Origin: Rhizobium sp. Q54 | GTDB lineage: Bacteria; Pseudomonadota; Alphaproteobacteria; Rhizobiales; Beijerinckiaceae | Assembly: GCA_945901195.1 (NCBI GenBank) | Contig: CAMDKB010000291.1 | Location: forward strand, 1 to 5,929 | DNA length: 5,929 bases | Direction of reading: 5' to 3' | In this document: piece by piece, positions 1-5,780 of the stretch | How positions within the stretch are numbered: position 1 is the stretch's first letter | How the letters are laid out: the number at the start of each line of letters is the position of its first letter | The notes under the pieces: model-generated | Told to the model about the DNA's origin: nothing | The model's input: the letters and a program-made list of their open reading frames with translations, nothing else | The model's database searches: none | Program-made: the position numbers and the translations under genes

Positions 1-61
1 AGTAACGAAGAAAACTTGTCGTCTCAACAGCCGCCGCGAAGTCCAGTCCATCATGCGCCAT
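1..61 (-). CDS. Transposase N-terminus, ISAs1-family-like (partial, runs off left edge)
   Basis: An ATG at 61-59 opens a frame that stays open to the window edge, giving about 20 residues: MAHDGLDFAAAVETTSFLRY. A purine-rich Shine-Dalgarno sequence (GAGGTGGAG on the minus strand) lies 7 bases upstream. The FLRY motif shortly after the start resembles the beginning of ISAs1/H-repeat DDE transposases, where it precedes a DLPDPR-like block. That block and the catalytic DDE residues are not in the window. The two differences from the right-hand copy fall in third codon positions (Leu and Ala codons) and leave the protein unchanged, so this is a separate copy of a gene that has kept its protein sequence in this stretch. 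Confidence 0.6.
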   Translation of the reverse strand, partial: MAHDGLDFAAAVETTSFLRY

Positions 62-148
62 CGTCGTGCTCCACCTCAAGAATCAGTGGACCGCGACAGA
101 TTCAGCCTTTCACCAGATTGTCACGGACTTCTTCACCCGATTGCCCTG
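1..148 (-). mobile_element. Partial insertion sequence, ISAs1-family-like, 5' end (left copy)
   Basis: The first 148 bases match the reverse complement of the last 149 bases of the window, with two mismatches (positions 35 and 44), no indel, and one extra base at the far right. The similarity stops abruptly after 148, which sets the element's terminus. Read inward from there on the minus strand the end begins CAGGGCAATCGGGTGAAG; ends beginning CAGGG are typical of the ISAs1 family. The element carries about 87 bases of leader and then the start of a transposase gene that leaves the window. The other end of the element, and so the target duplication, is outside. Family assignment rests on the terminus and on 20 residues of transposase, recalled without a search. 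Confidence 0.72.
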
Positions 149-174
149 GCGGGGCTTGCCTTATCGCTTCCCGT

Positions 175-201
175 CTGCCAGCAAAATATGCTAACCGGCA
201 G
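175..201. promoter_or_regulatory. Imperfect dyad upstream of ligA, possible operator
   Basis: Between the IS terminus and ligA there are only 77 bases. They contain a nested inverted repeat: CTGCC (175-179) pairs with GGCAG (197-201), and inside it AGCA (180-183) pairs with TGCT (189-192) around an AT-rich centre. A dyad this close to a catabolic gene could be an operator or activator site; LysR-type control of protocatechuate 4,5-cleavage genes is known in sphingomonads. I could not find a convincing -35/-10 pair in 149-225, so the native promoter may lie beyond or have been cut off by the IS. The operator role is inference. Confidence 0.25.
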
Positions 202-213
202 GATCACGCATTC

Positions 214-219
214 AGGAGG
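214..219 (+). promoter_or_regulatory. Shine-Dalgarno site that sets the ligA start
   Basis: AGGAGG lies 6 bases before the ATG at 226. It matters because the ligA frame is open upstream all the way into the IS (a TTG at 16 could be miscalled as the start). The strong site and the family's usual length of about 139-140 residues both support 226. Confidence 0.85.
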
Positions 220-225
220 GAGCCC

Positions 226-648
226 ATGGCCAGCACCGCCACACCCAATACGCCGCAAAAGGAATATGCTGATATTCCCGGCACTTTCGTCTTCGACGCC
301 GATCAATCAGCCAAAGGCTATGCCATCAACGCCTTCTGCATGACCTTGCTGAAAGCCCCCAATCGCGAGGCTTTCAAGGCCAATGAGGCTGAATATCTCA
401 AGCCGTTCGGTCTCAGCGATGAACAGACTGAGGCTATCCTCACGCGCCAGTGGAACCGCATGCTGGAGCTGGGTGGCAACATCTATTTCACCGCCAAGCT
501 CGGCGCGACCGATGGCCTATCGTTCCAGCAGGTCGCCGCCAAGATGACCGGCATGACCCAGGAAGGCTATGCCGAGATGATGCTCAAGGGTGGACGCTCC
601 GTCGAAGGAAGCCGCACCAGAACCGAGTGGGAAAAGAAAAATGGCTAA
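226..648 (+). CDS. ligA: Protocatechuate 4,5-dioxygenase, alpha (small) subunit LigA
   Basis: This is the small subunit of the class III extradiol ring-cleavage enzyme that, with LigB, opens protocatechuate between carbons 4 and 5 to 4-carboxy-2-hydroxymuconate semialdehyde. It is cytoplasmic. The product is 140 residues, close to the 139 known for Sphingobium LigA. Family blocks are visible in order: IPGTFVFD (17-24), KGYAINAFCMTLLKAPNREA (30-49), LGGNIYFTAKLGATDG (82-97) and GMTQEGYAEMMLKGGR (109-124). The small subunit has no metal ligands of its own; it caps the active site carried by the large subunit. The start at 226 is chosen from the strong AGGAGG at 214-219. It overlaps ligB by 8 bases, indicating co-transcription and probably translational coupling. 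The IS terminus lies only 77 bases upstream. A gallate or other substituted-catechol dioxygenase of the same family is a less likely alternative. Confidence 0.93.
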   Translation: MASTATPNTPQKEYADIPGTFVFDADQSAKGYAINAFCMTLLKAPNREAFKANEAEYLKPFGLSDEQTEAILTRQWNRMLELGGNIYFTAKLGATDGLSFQQVAAKMTGMTQEGYAEMMLKGGRSVEGSRTRTEWEKKNG

Positions 649-1483
649 GCTCGTTGGCGGCATCTGTTGCTCGCATGTCCCCGCCATCGGCGCGGCGCTC
701 GATAATGGCAAGACGCAGGAACCCTATTGGACCAGGGTTTTCTCCGGCTTCGAGAAATCCAAGGAATGGTTCCGGCAGATGAAGCCGGACGCCTGCATCG
801 TCGTGTTCAACGACCATGCGACCGCCTTCTCGATGGACATCGTGCCGACGTTCGCGCTCGGCTGTGCGGCTGAATTTCACCCGGCCGACGAGGGCTGGGG
901 TCCGCGCCCCGTGCCTGTCGTGAAGGGTCACCCCGCGCTTGCCGCCCATATCGCCCAATCTGTCATCAACGACGAGTTCGACCTCACGATCGTCAACAAG
1001 ATGGAAGTCGATCACGGCCTCACTGTGCCGTTGAGCCTGATGTTCGGCCAGCCCGAGCAATGGCCCTGCCCGGTCATCCCGCTGGCGGTCAACGTCGTGC
1101 TGTTCCCGCCGCCGTCAGGCAAGCGCTGCTTCGATCTGGGCAAGGCGATCCGCACGGCCATCGAAAGCTTCCCCGAAGACCTGCGCGTCGTGATCTTCGG
1201 CACCGGCGGCATGAGCCATCAGATCTCCGGCCCGCGCGCTGGCCTGATCAATTCGAACTTCGACAAGGCGTTTATGGATTCACTGGCAGGCGATGCGTCC
1301 TATGCCAAGGATATCAAGCATGTGACCTATATGCGCGAAGCCGGCGCCGAAGGCATCGAAATGGTGATGTGGCTTGTCGCTCGCGGCGCAATGGACGCCA
1401 AGGTGGAGGAGAAATACCGCTTCTACACTGTGCCGGCGTCAAACACCGCCGTGGGGCATCTCATTCTCGAGAATGCTGTATAA
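641..1483 (+). CDS. ligB: Protocatechuate 4,5-dioxygenase, beta (catalytic) subunit LigB
   Basis: This is the catalytic, non-heme Fe(II) subunit of the LigAB extradiol dioxygenase (LigB superfamily). It has 280 residues. The residues that bind iron in the Sphingobium SYK-6 structure (His12, His61, Glu242) and the catalytic His195 have clear counterparts: His12 in CSHVP, His59 in NDHA, His193 in GTGGMSHQ and Glu240 in EGIEMVMW. The last three are each shifted by two, so the active site is intact. The VDHG block (His125) and PVIPLAVNVV are also family-typical. It is about 20 residues shorter than the 302-residue SYK-6 protein, mostly at the C-terminus. The ATG at 641 overlaps the end of ligA (ATGGCTAA contains both start and stop), so translation is probably coupled. 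The longer open frame upstream of 641 runs inside ligA and is discarded. No other pathway gene follows; the next gene, pth, is convergent. Confidence 0.94.
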   Translation: MAKLVGGICCSHVPAIGAALDNGKTQEPYWTRVFSGFEKSKEWFRQMKPDACIVVFNDHATAFSMDIVPTFALGCAAEFHPADEGWGPRPVPVVKGHPALAAHIAQSVINDEFDLTIVNKMEVDHGLTVPLSLMFGQPEQWPCPVIPLAVNVVLFPPPSGKRCFDLGKAIRTAIESFPEDLRVVIFGTGGMSHQISGPRAGLINSNFDKAFMDSLAGDASYAKDIKHVTYMREAGAEGIEMVMWLVARGAMDAKVEEKYRFYTVPASNTAVGHLILENAV

Positions 1484-1488
1484 TTTGC

Positions 1489-1578
1489 GTCATCCCGGAC
1501 GCCTGGGCGATCCGGGATCGTATGCCAGGAGACACATTGCGATCCCAGATAAATGCTTGCGGCATTTTCCGGGGTGAC
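1489..1578. repeat. REP-like imperfect palindrome between ligB and pth, likely bidirectional terminator
   Basis: The gap between the converging ligB and pth is almost filled by an imperfect inverted repeat. The outer arms are GTCATCCCGG (1489-1498) and CCGGGGTGAC (1569-1578), matching at 9 of 10. A second pair is GGGATCG (1514-1520) with CGATCCC (1540-1546). Within the left arm ATCCCGGA (1492-1499) and TCCGGGAT (1511-1518) form a perfect 8-bp stem around 11 bases. Within the right arm AAATGC (1551-1556) and GCATTT (1562-1567) form another hairpin. Palindromes starting GTCATCCCGGA are, from memory, common dispersed intergenic repeats in alphaproteobacteria. The position suggests transcription termination for both genes. 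No long U-run follows the stems, so a terminator role is inference. Confidence 0.6.
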
Positions 1579-1581
1579 AAA

Positions 1582-2205
1582 TCAGACGCTTTCCCCTTTT
1601 TCCTTTTTCTCGTCCTTCTTTTCGTCTCCAAACCCTGCCGCATCCATGGTCAGATGCACTCGGTTCTGGAACGCAGGCGCCTGCCCCTGCGCAAGGTAAT
1701 CCGCATTGCGCGCAATAGCGTCGATCAAGGTATCAACCCATCTCGCCTCGGACTTGGCAAAATCTGACAACACATAGCCATGAACCCGCGCCTTGTCGCC
1801 TGGATGGCCAATGCCCAGACGGATCCGGCGGTAGTCGTTCCCCACATGCGCACTGATGGACTTCAGGCCGTTATGCCCGGCATTGCCGCCACCCATCTTC
1901 ACGCGCAACTTGCCGGCGGGCAGATCCAGTTCGTCATGGAACACGTAAACGTCGCCAGTGCTGGTCTTGTGGAGGCGCGCAGCCTCGCCGACGCTGCGGC
2001 CACTCTCGTTCATGAACGTCTGGGGCATCAACAGCGCAACCCTTGCCTCGCCGATTGTGCCTTCGCTCACCAGCCCCTGATGCTTCTTGCGGAAGGGCGA
2101 AAAAATCCAACGCCGTGCGATCGCCTCAACCACCATGAAACCGATGTTGTGGCGGTTGCCCGCATATTCCTTGCCCGGATTGCCGAGGCCGACGAAGAGC
2201 AGCAT
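1582..2205 (-). CDS. pth: Peptidyl-tRNA hydrolase (Pth)
   Basis: Pth cleaves the ester bond of peptidyl-tRNAs released early from ribosomes, recycling tRNA; it is an essential cytoplasmic enzyme. The 207-residue product shows all hallmark positions: GLGNPG with Asn9, the catalytic His19 in NRHNIGF, Asn66 in TFMNESG, Asp91 in FHDELDLP, the GGGNAGHNGLKS block with Asn112, and RIRLGIGHPGDK. The ATG at 2205-2203 is preceded by AGGAAG (minus strand, 2217-2212) at good spacing, and starts exactly where the family's LLFVGLGNPG begins; the longer open frame to 2337 is rejected. The last 17 or so residues (190-207) form a charged Lys/Asp/Glu tail not needed by the family fold. In many alphaproteobacteria pth follows rplY directly and precedes ychF. 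Here rplY lies on the same strand but 2.8 kb upstream, beyond an opposite-strand acyltransferase gene. Confidence 0.96.
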   Translation of the reverse strand: MLLFVGLGNPGKEYAGNRHNIGFMVVEAIARRWIFSPFRKKHQGLVSEGTIGEARVALLMPQTFMNESGRSVGEAARLHKTSTGDVYVFHDELDLPAGKLRVKMGGGNAGHNGLKSISAHVGNDYRRIRLGIGHPGDKARVHGYVLSDFAKSEARWVDTLIDAIARNADYLAQGQAPAFQNRVHLTMDAAGFGDEKKDEKKEKGESV

Positions 2206-2517
2206 CAGAAGCTTCCTACACCGAAGTTCATCATTGGAATAAGCTATTTCGCCGAAATGACAACAATAACTGCGTTTGACTGGCCTTTCTGCGGCCCACT
2301 TGTCACCACACCTGATTGTGTGTCTAAACAATAGCAAGAAATACTGTAGGCTTGGACCGCGAGTGAGACGTCAATGCAATGGTTTGATCATTTTGCCCAC
2401 AAGTCCACCTATTTGCGCGGTATTTTTTCGCTGTTCTCGCTATAGGCATTTTGATGGCCATGGCGAATGGCCCCTCGGACGCTCCGTTCCTTTACAGGCC
2501 TGTTGAGTAAGCGAGGG
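2206..2517. other. Divergent intergenic region between pth and the acyltransferase gene
   Basis: This 312-base stretch holds no supported gene. On the pth side it contains the pth Shine-Dalgarno site (2212-2217) and a candidate promoter (2236-2263). Further in there is a short perfect dyad, CACAC (2307-2311) and GTGTG (2318-2322) separated by 6 bases. The half nearest the acyltransferase is AT-rich around 2380-2450, including a T-run at 2423-2428 and TATAGG at 2441-2446. I could not pair that with a -35 box at normal spacing, so no promoter is claimed for the plus-strand gene. The left edge of whatever brought in the acyltransferase probably lies here, but no duplication or recombination site stands out. 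Confidence 0.5.
2236..2263 (-). promoter_or_regulatory. Candidate pth promoter
   Basis: On the minus strand TTGTCA (2263-2258) and TATTCC (2241-2236) are separated by 16 bases, about 30 bases upstream of the pth start. The -35 box is a good match to the housekeeping consensus, while the -10 box is weak. Pth needs its own promoter here because rplY ends in a terminator and the acyltransferase gene lies between them. Confidence 0.3.
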
Positions 2518-4959
2518 ATGGCTAACGAAAAAGCCTCCTCCATAGCCCGGCTACCTTCCCTCGATTATCTTCGCGGTCTGGCAGCACTTTCGGTCGCTCT
2601 CCCGCATTATTTCATGCTCGGGACGTCGGATTGGCCCCTGCTGGAAGTCGTATCTATTCTTGCTGTAGAACAATTTTTCGTTTTGAGCGGTTTTGTGCTC
2701 GCTCCGCAGATGCTGCATTGTCTCCAGGCGGTCACCCACCGCGATATCGGTGTTTTCCTCGTCCGGCGATGGATGCGAACTATTCCTCCTTATCTCGTCG
2801 CCTTAGGCATAGTGGCCCTAATGACGGCCAATATTTACAACTCGGCGCTTCCCGCCTATGCAATCTACATTCAGAATTTGCTAAAACCGTTGCCGGAAGC
2901 TTCGGATTTTTTCCCCGTCGCGTGGAGCCTTGCGGTCGAGGAATGGTTCTACCTCGTGTTCGCATTGCTTCTGCTCATTGCCCGAATATTACGCCTCAGC
3001 CGGAGGAGCTTTGTTATTGTGACCATAGCCGTTGCGATCGCCATTGCACTTGGTCGACTTTCGCTAGACAATACGAGTAATTGGGATGCATCCGTTCGCC
3101 GGGTGGTTGTCTTCCGTCTGGATTCGATAGCCTACGGTTTCTTGCTGTACTGCGTCATCGAAGACGTGCGTAACAGTTTGGACAAATTTCATAAGTGGAT
3201 GCTTCCTGCACTACTTATCGCGTCGGGATTTCTGGCATATCATGTAGGATGGGAGGCCACTGCCGGGAAGTCGCCGACATGGCAGCAAGTCTATCCTTTT
3301 GCATCCAGCCTTTTCGCAGTCGTGACGATACTGGCCCTCGTCCACTATGACCGGCTATTCCATATTCAAAAACGCTTAGCGGAGACTGGCTATTTCTTTG
3401 GGAAAATATCGTACACGATCTATCTCTTTCATCTGCCTGCGATCATGCTGCTGCGGCCCTACATTTCGCACTGGCCTGTTTACCTACAGATTGCGGCTTA
3501 CATTTTTGCATTGATTGCGTTTTGCTCGGCATTCTACTTCAGTTTCGAGGCCCCCATTCTCGATGCTCGCCCGCATTACCGGCAGATGGGGGCGCAAGGA
3601 GCAGTTCGAGTCGGTCCTGGCTTTCCTCACTGGCAGGATGTGTCCTTTGCGTTACGATTAATAACCAAGCGCAGGCACCTGCTAGCCCTGACTGCCCTCG
3701 TATTGTGTATCGGGGCGCTTGCCGCAATTGAACGAACTCAGCAACTGAATATTACTCTTGCTTTCTATGTAGCAGTCGCGGCAGCAGCCTTTATGTTTTC
3801 AGTTTTTCTGCTGCTTTCAACTCTGTGGAATTTTGCATTGCTACGGGGATTGGCAGTGGCCAGTATTGCCTTTTCCTTCCTTCTCCCCTTTGCAGATAGT
3901 CTGCTTGAATCAATACGGAGTCGAAAGTCCGATAGGCCGGTCACTGCGGTTTATTCCTTTCGGCAGGCACAAGGAAATCCGGAGGCCTTCAGCAGATGGT
4001 GGGCTGAATACGCCGACGCCTGGCAAAAGAGCGCAATTCCTCTGCAGGCCCGCGATCCAAAGGGCGTTCTACCTTTCGTCATGGTGCCTAATTCAAGAAG
4101 CTCGTTTTTTCAAGCACCTATCGAGATAAACAATTTAGGATTCCGGGGCCCGAATATTGAAATAGAAAAAGGCGACAGCTACCGGATCTTTGTACTTGGC
4201 GAATCGCCCACCTTCGGAACAATGATCAGGCCGGAAGATACAACGTGGGTTCGCGCGTTGGAGGACTTCGTGGCTGGAAATCTGGTCTGCAAGCGACGCG
4301 TGGAAGTCATCAATGCCGGCACTGTCGGCTACAATATTTCTAACAACATCGAACGATTGCAGCGCGACATTATTCCGCTGCAACCGGACATGATCATTTC
4401 CTACCATGGCTACAACAGTTTCCGCATGATCGACACAGATCTCGTCAATTTGCCTACGCCACCGCTCCGCCGCCGGCGTGGCTCACTACTGATTTCCGAG
4501 TTTCGATTCCACCTCCGGTTGATGGCGTACAATTCCGCAGTCACCCGTATGGCTGACAAACCGATGACACCGTATTCTGACGAGCATGCCAAGAAATATG
4601 AGCAACTAGCCGAGATCGCGCAAATAAACAAAATTACGCCGGTCTTTGCTACGCTTAGCCTAGCGATAAATAGTAATTCTCCCCAGGAAGTTATGGACTT
4701 CTATGGCCGGGTGTTTCGCCCCATCGAACGCATCTTACCGGCTGTCGCCGAGCATAATCGCATTGTTGAGCAAGCCGCACGAAAGACGGGCGCACACTTT
4801 ATTGACTCACGCCCCGGTCTGGATGGCGAATGGGACCGCGACTATTTTATCGACATCGTTCACTTCACGCACAACGGGGCCGTAAAGTTGGCCGCCAATA
4901 TGTTTGAGAGTATCGCAGCCCTTCTTAAAAAGGACGCAGGTTGCGAGGATCGAAAATGA
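2518..4959 (+). CDS. OafA-like acyltransferase-3 fused to a periplasmic SGNH/GDSL domain
   Basis: This is an inner-membrane protein of 813 residues, probably modifying an exported or surface glycan by O-acylation. The N-terminal part (about 11-350) is an acyltransferase-3 domain: SLDYLRGLAALSV, the R-X10-H motif (Arg19, His30) needed for acyl transfer, EQFFVLSGF (51-59), AWSLAVEEWFYLVF (135-148) and SYTIYLFHLP (298-307), with about ten membrane segments. Three more follow (about 387-404, 413-437, 440-459), which should place the C-terminus in the periplasm. The C-terminal part (about 515-805) is SGNH-like: NNLGFRGP (538-545), Ser563 in LGESPTFG, Gly601 in INAGTVGYN, Asn633 in YHGYNS, and Asp779/His782 in DIVHFTHNG. 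It lies opposite to and between rplY and pth, and its codons look more AT-rich than its neighbours'. The start is uncertain: ATG 2518 has a purine-rich GAGGG almost touching it, and ATG 2467 (830 residues) has no clear ribosome site. The acyl group and the acceptor cannot be told from sequence. Confidence 0.88.
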   Translation: MANEKASSIARLPSLDYLRGLAALSVALPHYFMLGTSDWPLLEVVSILAVEQFFVLSGFVLAPQMLHCLQAVTHRDIGVFLVRRWMRTIPPYLVALGIVALMTANIYNSALPAYAIYIQNLLKPLPEASDFFPVAWSLAVEEWFYLVFALLLLIARILRLSRRSFVIVTIAVAIAIALGRLSLDNTSNWDASVRRVVVFRLDSIAYGFLLYCVIEDVRNSLDKFHKWMLPALLIASGFLAYHVGWEATAGKSPTWQQVYPFASSLFAVVTILALVHYDRLFHIQKRLAETGYFFGKISYTIYLFHLPAIMLLRPYISHWPVYLQIAAYIFALIAFCSAFYFSFEAPILDARPHYRQMGAQGAVRVGPGFPHWQDVSFALRLITKRRHLLALTALVLCIGALAAIERTQQLNITLAFYVAVAAAAFMFSVFLLLSTLWNFALLRGLAVASIAFSFLLPFADSLLESIRSRKSDRPVTAVYSFRQAQGNPEAFSRWWAEYADAWQKSAIPLQARDPKGVLPFVMVPNSRSSFFQAPIEINNLGFRGPNIEIEKGDSYRIFVLGESPTFGTMIRPEDTTWVRALEDFVAGNLVCKRRVEVINAGTVGYNISNNIERLQRDIIPLQPDMIISYHGYNSFRMIDTDLVNLPTPPLRRRRGSLLISEFRFHLRLMAYNSAVTRMADKPMTPYSDEHAKKYEQLAEIAQINKITPVFATLSLAINSNSPQEVMDFYGRVFRPIERILPAVAEHNRIVEQAARKTGAHFIDSRPGLDGEWDRDYFIDIVHFTHNGAVKLAANMFESIAALLKKDAGCEDRK

Positions 4960-4967
4960 ATTGATCC

Positions 4968-5002
4968 TAGAAAATCCAAAGGCCCACGCAATTGCGCGGG
5001 CC
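4968..5002 (-). terminator. Rho-independent terminator of rplY
   Basis: Arms 4981-4989 and 4994-5002 form a 9-bp stem around AATT, followed on the minus strand by TTTGGATTTTCT. On the minus-strand RNA all nine positions pair, one as G-U. On the plus strand the same position is an A-C mismatch and the following sequence is not U-rich. The structure therefore serves rplY, which ends 25 bases upstream, better than the converging acyltransferase gene, which ends at 4959. Confidence 0.75.
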
Positions 5003-5027
5003 TCCTGTTTAAATTGCATTACGAGAT

Positions 5028-5669
5028 TTACTTTTTCGCGGCGGCCTTGGCAGGCGCCTTCGCAGCCGGCGCAGCAGCGGCGGCAGGAGCGTCTTCGGCG
5101 ACAGTCTTCGGCGGAACCATGGTCGCGATGGTGAAATCGCGATTGCTGATCACCGGCTTGCATCCATCAGGCATCGGCACAGCTGAAATGTGCAGGGAAT
5201 CGCCCATGCCCATCTTGCTGACGTCAGCCACGATGCCTTCCGGGATATTGTCGGCTGGCACCCGCATTTCAACCGTATGCCGCACAACGTTCACAGTCGC
5301 GCCCGCCTTGATTGCTGCGCTGGCGTCCTGACCAACAAAATGCACAGGCACATCGACGCGCAAGGTAGAGCCAGCCGTCAGGCGCAGAAAGTCGACATGA
5401 ACCGGGGTGTCACGCACGACATCGAGCTGGTAATCGCGCGGCAAGGCACGGATCTTGGTTCCCTCTACATCAATCTCGAAGATCGTAGTGAGGAAATGCC
5501 CGGCGTAAATAAGCAGATTAGTGGTCTTGTAGTCGAGGCTGATGGCCTGAGGAGGCATGCCGCCCCCATAGATCACTGCCGGTACGCGGCCTTCACGGCG
5601 TACGCTGCGGGCGGCCCCCTTGCCTGTCCCGCTGCGGACCGTGGCCGCAAGCTGTTTTGCCTGTGCCAT
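5028..5669 (-). CDS. rplY: Large ribosomal subunit protein bL25, long TL5/CTC type
   Basis: bL25 binds 5S rRNA in the central protuberance of the large ribosomal subunit; the long form is also called TL5 or general stress protein CTC. The 213-residue product has the 5S-binding domain at about 6-96, with GKGAARSVRREGRVPAVIYG (16-35), IYAGHFLTT (54-62) and PRDYQLDVVRDTPVHVDFLR (77-96). A beta-rich TL5-type second domain spans about 103-187, including VEMRVPADNIPEGI (133-146) and SLHISAVPMPDG (158-169). The C-terminus (about 189-213) is a flexible Ala/Pro/Lys tail common in alphaproteobacteria. ATG 5669-5667 is preceded by GAGAAGGA (minus strand 5683-5676) and gives the expected MAQAKQL-like start. 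It has its own promoter upstream and a terminator downstream. Its usual partner pth is on the same strand but displaced by the acyltransferase insertion. Confidence 0.96.
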   Translation of the reverse strand: MAQAKQLAATVRSGTGKGAARSVRREGRVPAVIYGGGMPPQAISLDYKTTNLLIYAGHFLTTIFEIDVEGTKIRALPRDYQLDVVRDTPVHVDFLRLTAGSTLRVDVPVHFVGQDASAAIKAGATVNVVRHTVEMRVPADNIPEGIVADVSKMGMGDSLHISAVPMPDGCKPVISNRDFTIATMVPPKTVAEDAPAAAAAPAAKAPAKAAAKK

Positions 5670-5732
5670 GTCTAGTCCTTCTCATATGAAACGCAGCCCG
5701 CCTCCAGGGGTGTCGGAACGGCTGCGAGGCGG

Positions 5733-5761
5733 CTTATAGGGCAGCAGCCCGGTTTTCGCAA
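5733..5761 (-). promoter_or_regulatory. rplY promoter
   Basis: On the minus strand TTGCGA (5761-5756) and TATAAG (5738-5733) are separated by exactly 17 bases. Transcription would start near 5726, giving a leader of about 57 bases before the rplY ATG. The IS terminus at 5781 lies 19 bases upstream of the -35 box, so the core promoter was spared by the insertion. Confidence 0.65.
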
Positions 5762-5780
5762 CTGCGAAGGGAGATTCGAA

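Noticed and set aside
16..648. A 210-codon open frame running from inside the IS through ligA, with a TTG start at 16
   Set aside because: The first 70 codons cover IS leader and intergenic sequence. A strong AGGAGG and the ATG at 226 give the family's usual length, so the upstream part is just an open frame without a stop.
1060..1767. A 235-residue plus-strand open frame overlapping ligB and the palindrome
   Set aside because: Its arginine-rich composition is typical of a shifted frame over a GC-rich gene, and it overlaps ligB, whose active-site residues are all present.
2307..2322. CACAC-N6-GTGTG dyad as a regulator site
   Set aside because: Five-base arms occur often by chance, and it does not sit at a recognised promoter element. 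It is noted in the intergenic entry only.
1780..2334. A 184-residue open frame on the plus strand opposite pth
   Set aside because: It is entirely antisense to the clear pth gene, shows no recognisable motif, and reflects third-position GC bias.
1582..2337. Longer Pth with a 44-residue N-terminal extension
   Set aside because: The family's conserved start begins exactly at the ATG at 2205-2203, which has its own Shine-Dalgarno site. The extension has no family resemblance.
2413..2446. TTGCGC and TATAGG as a promoter for the acyltransferase gene
   Set aside because: The spacing is 22 bases, well outside the normal 16-18, and no better pair was found nearby.
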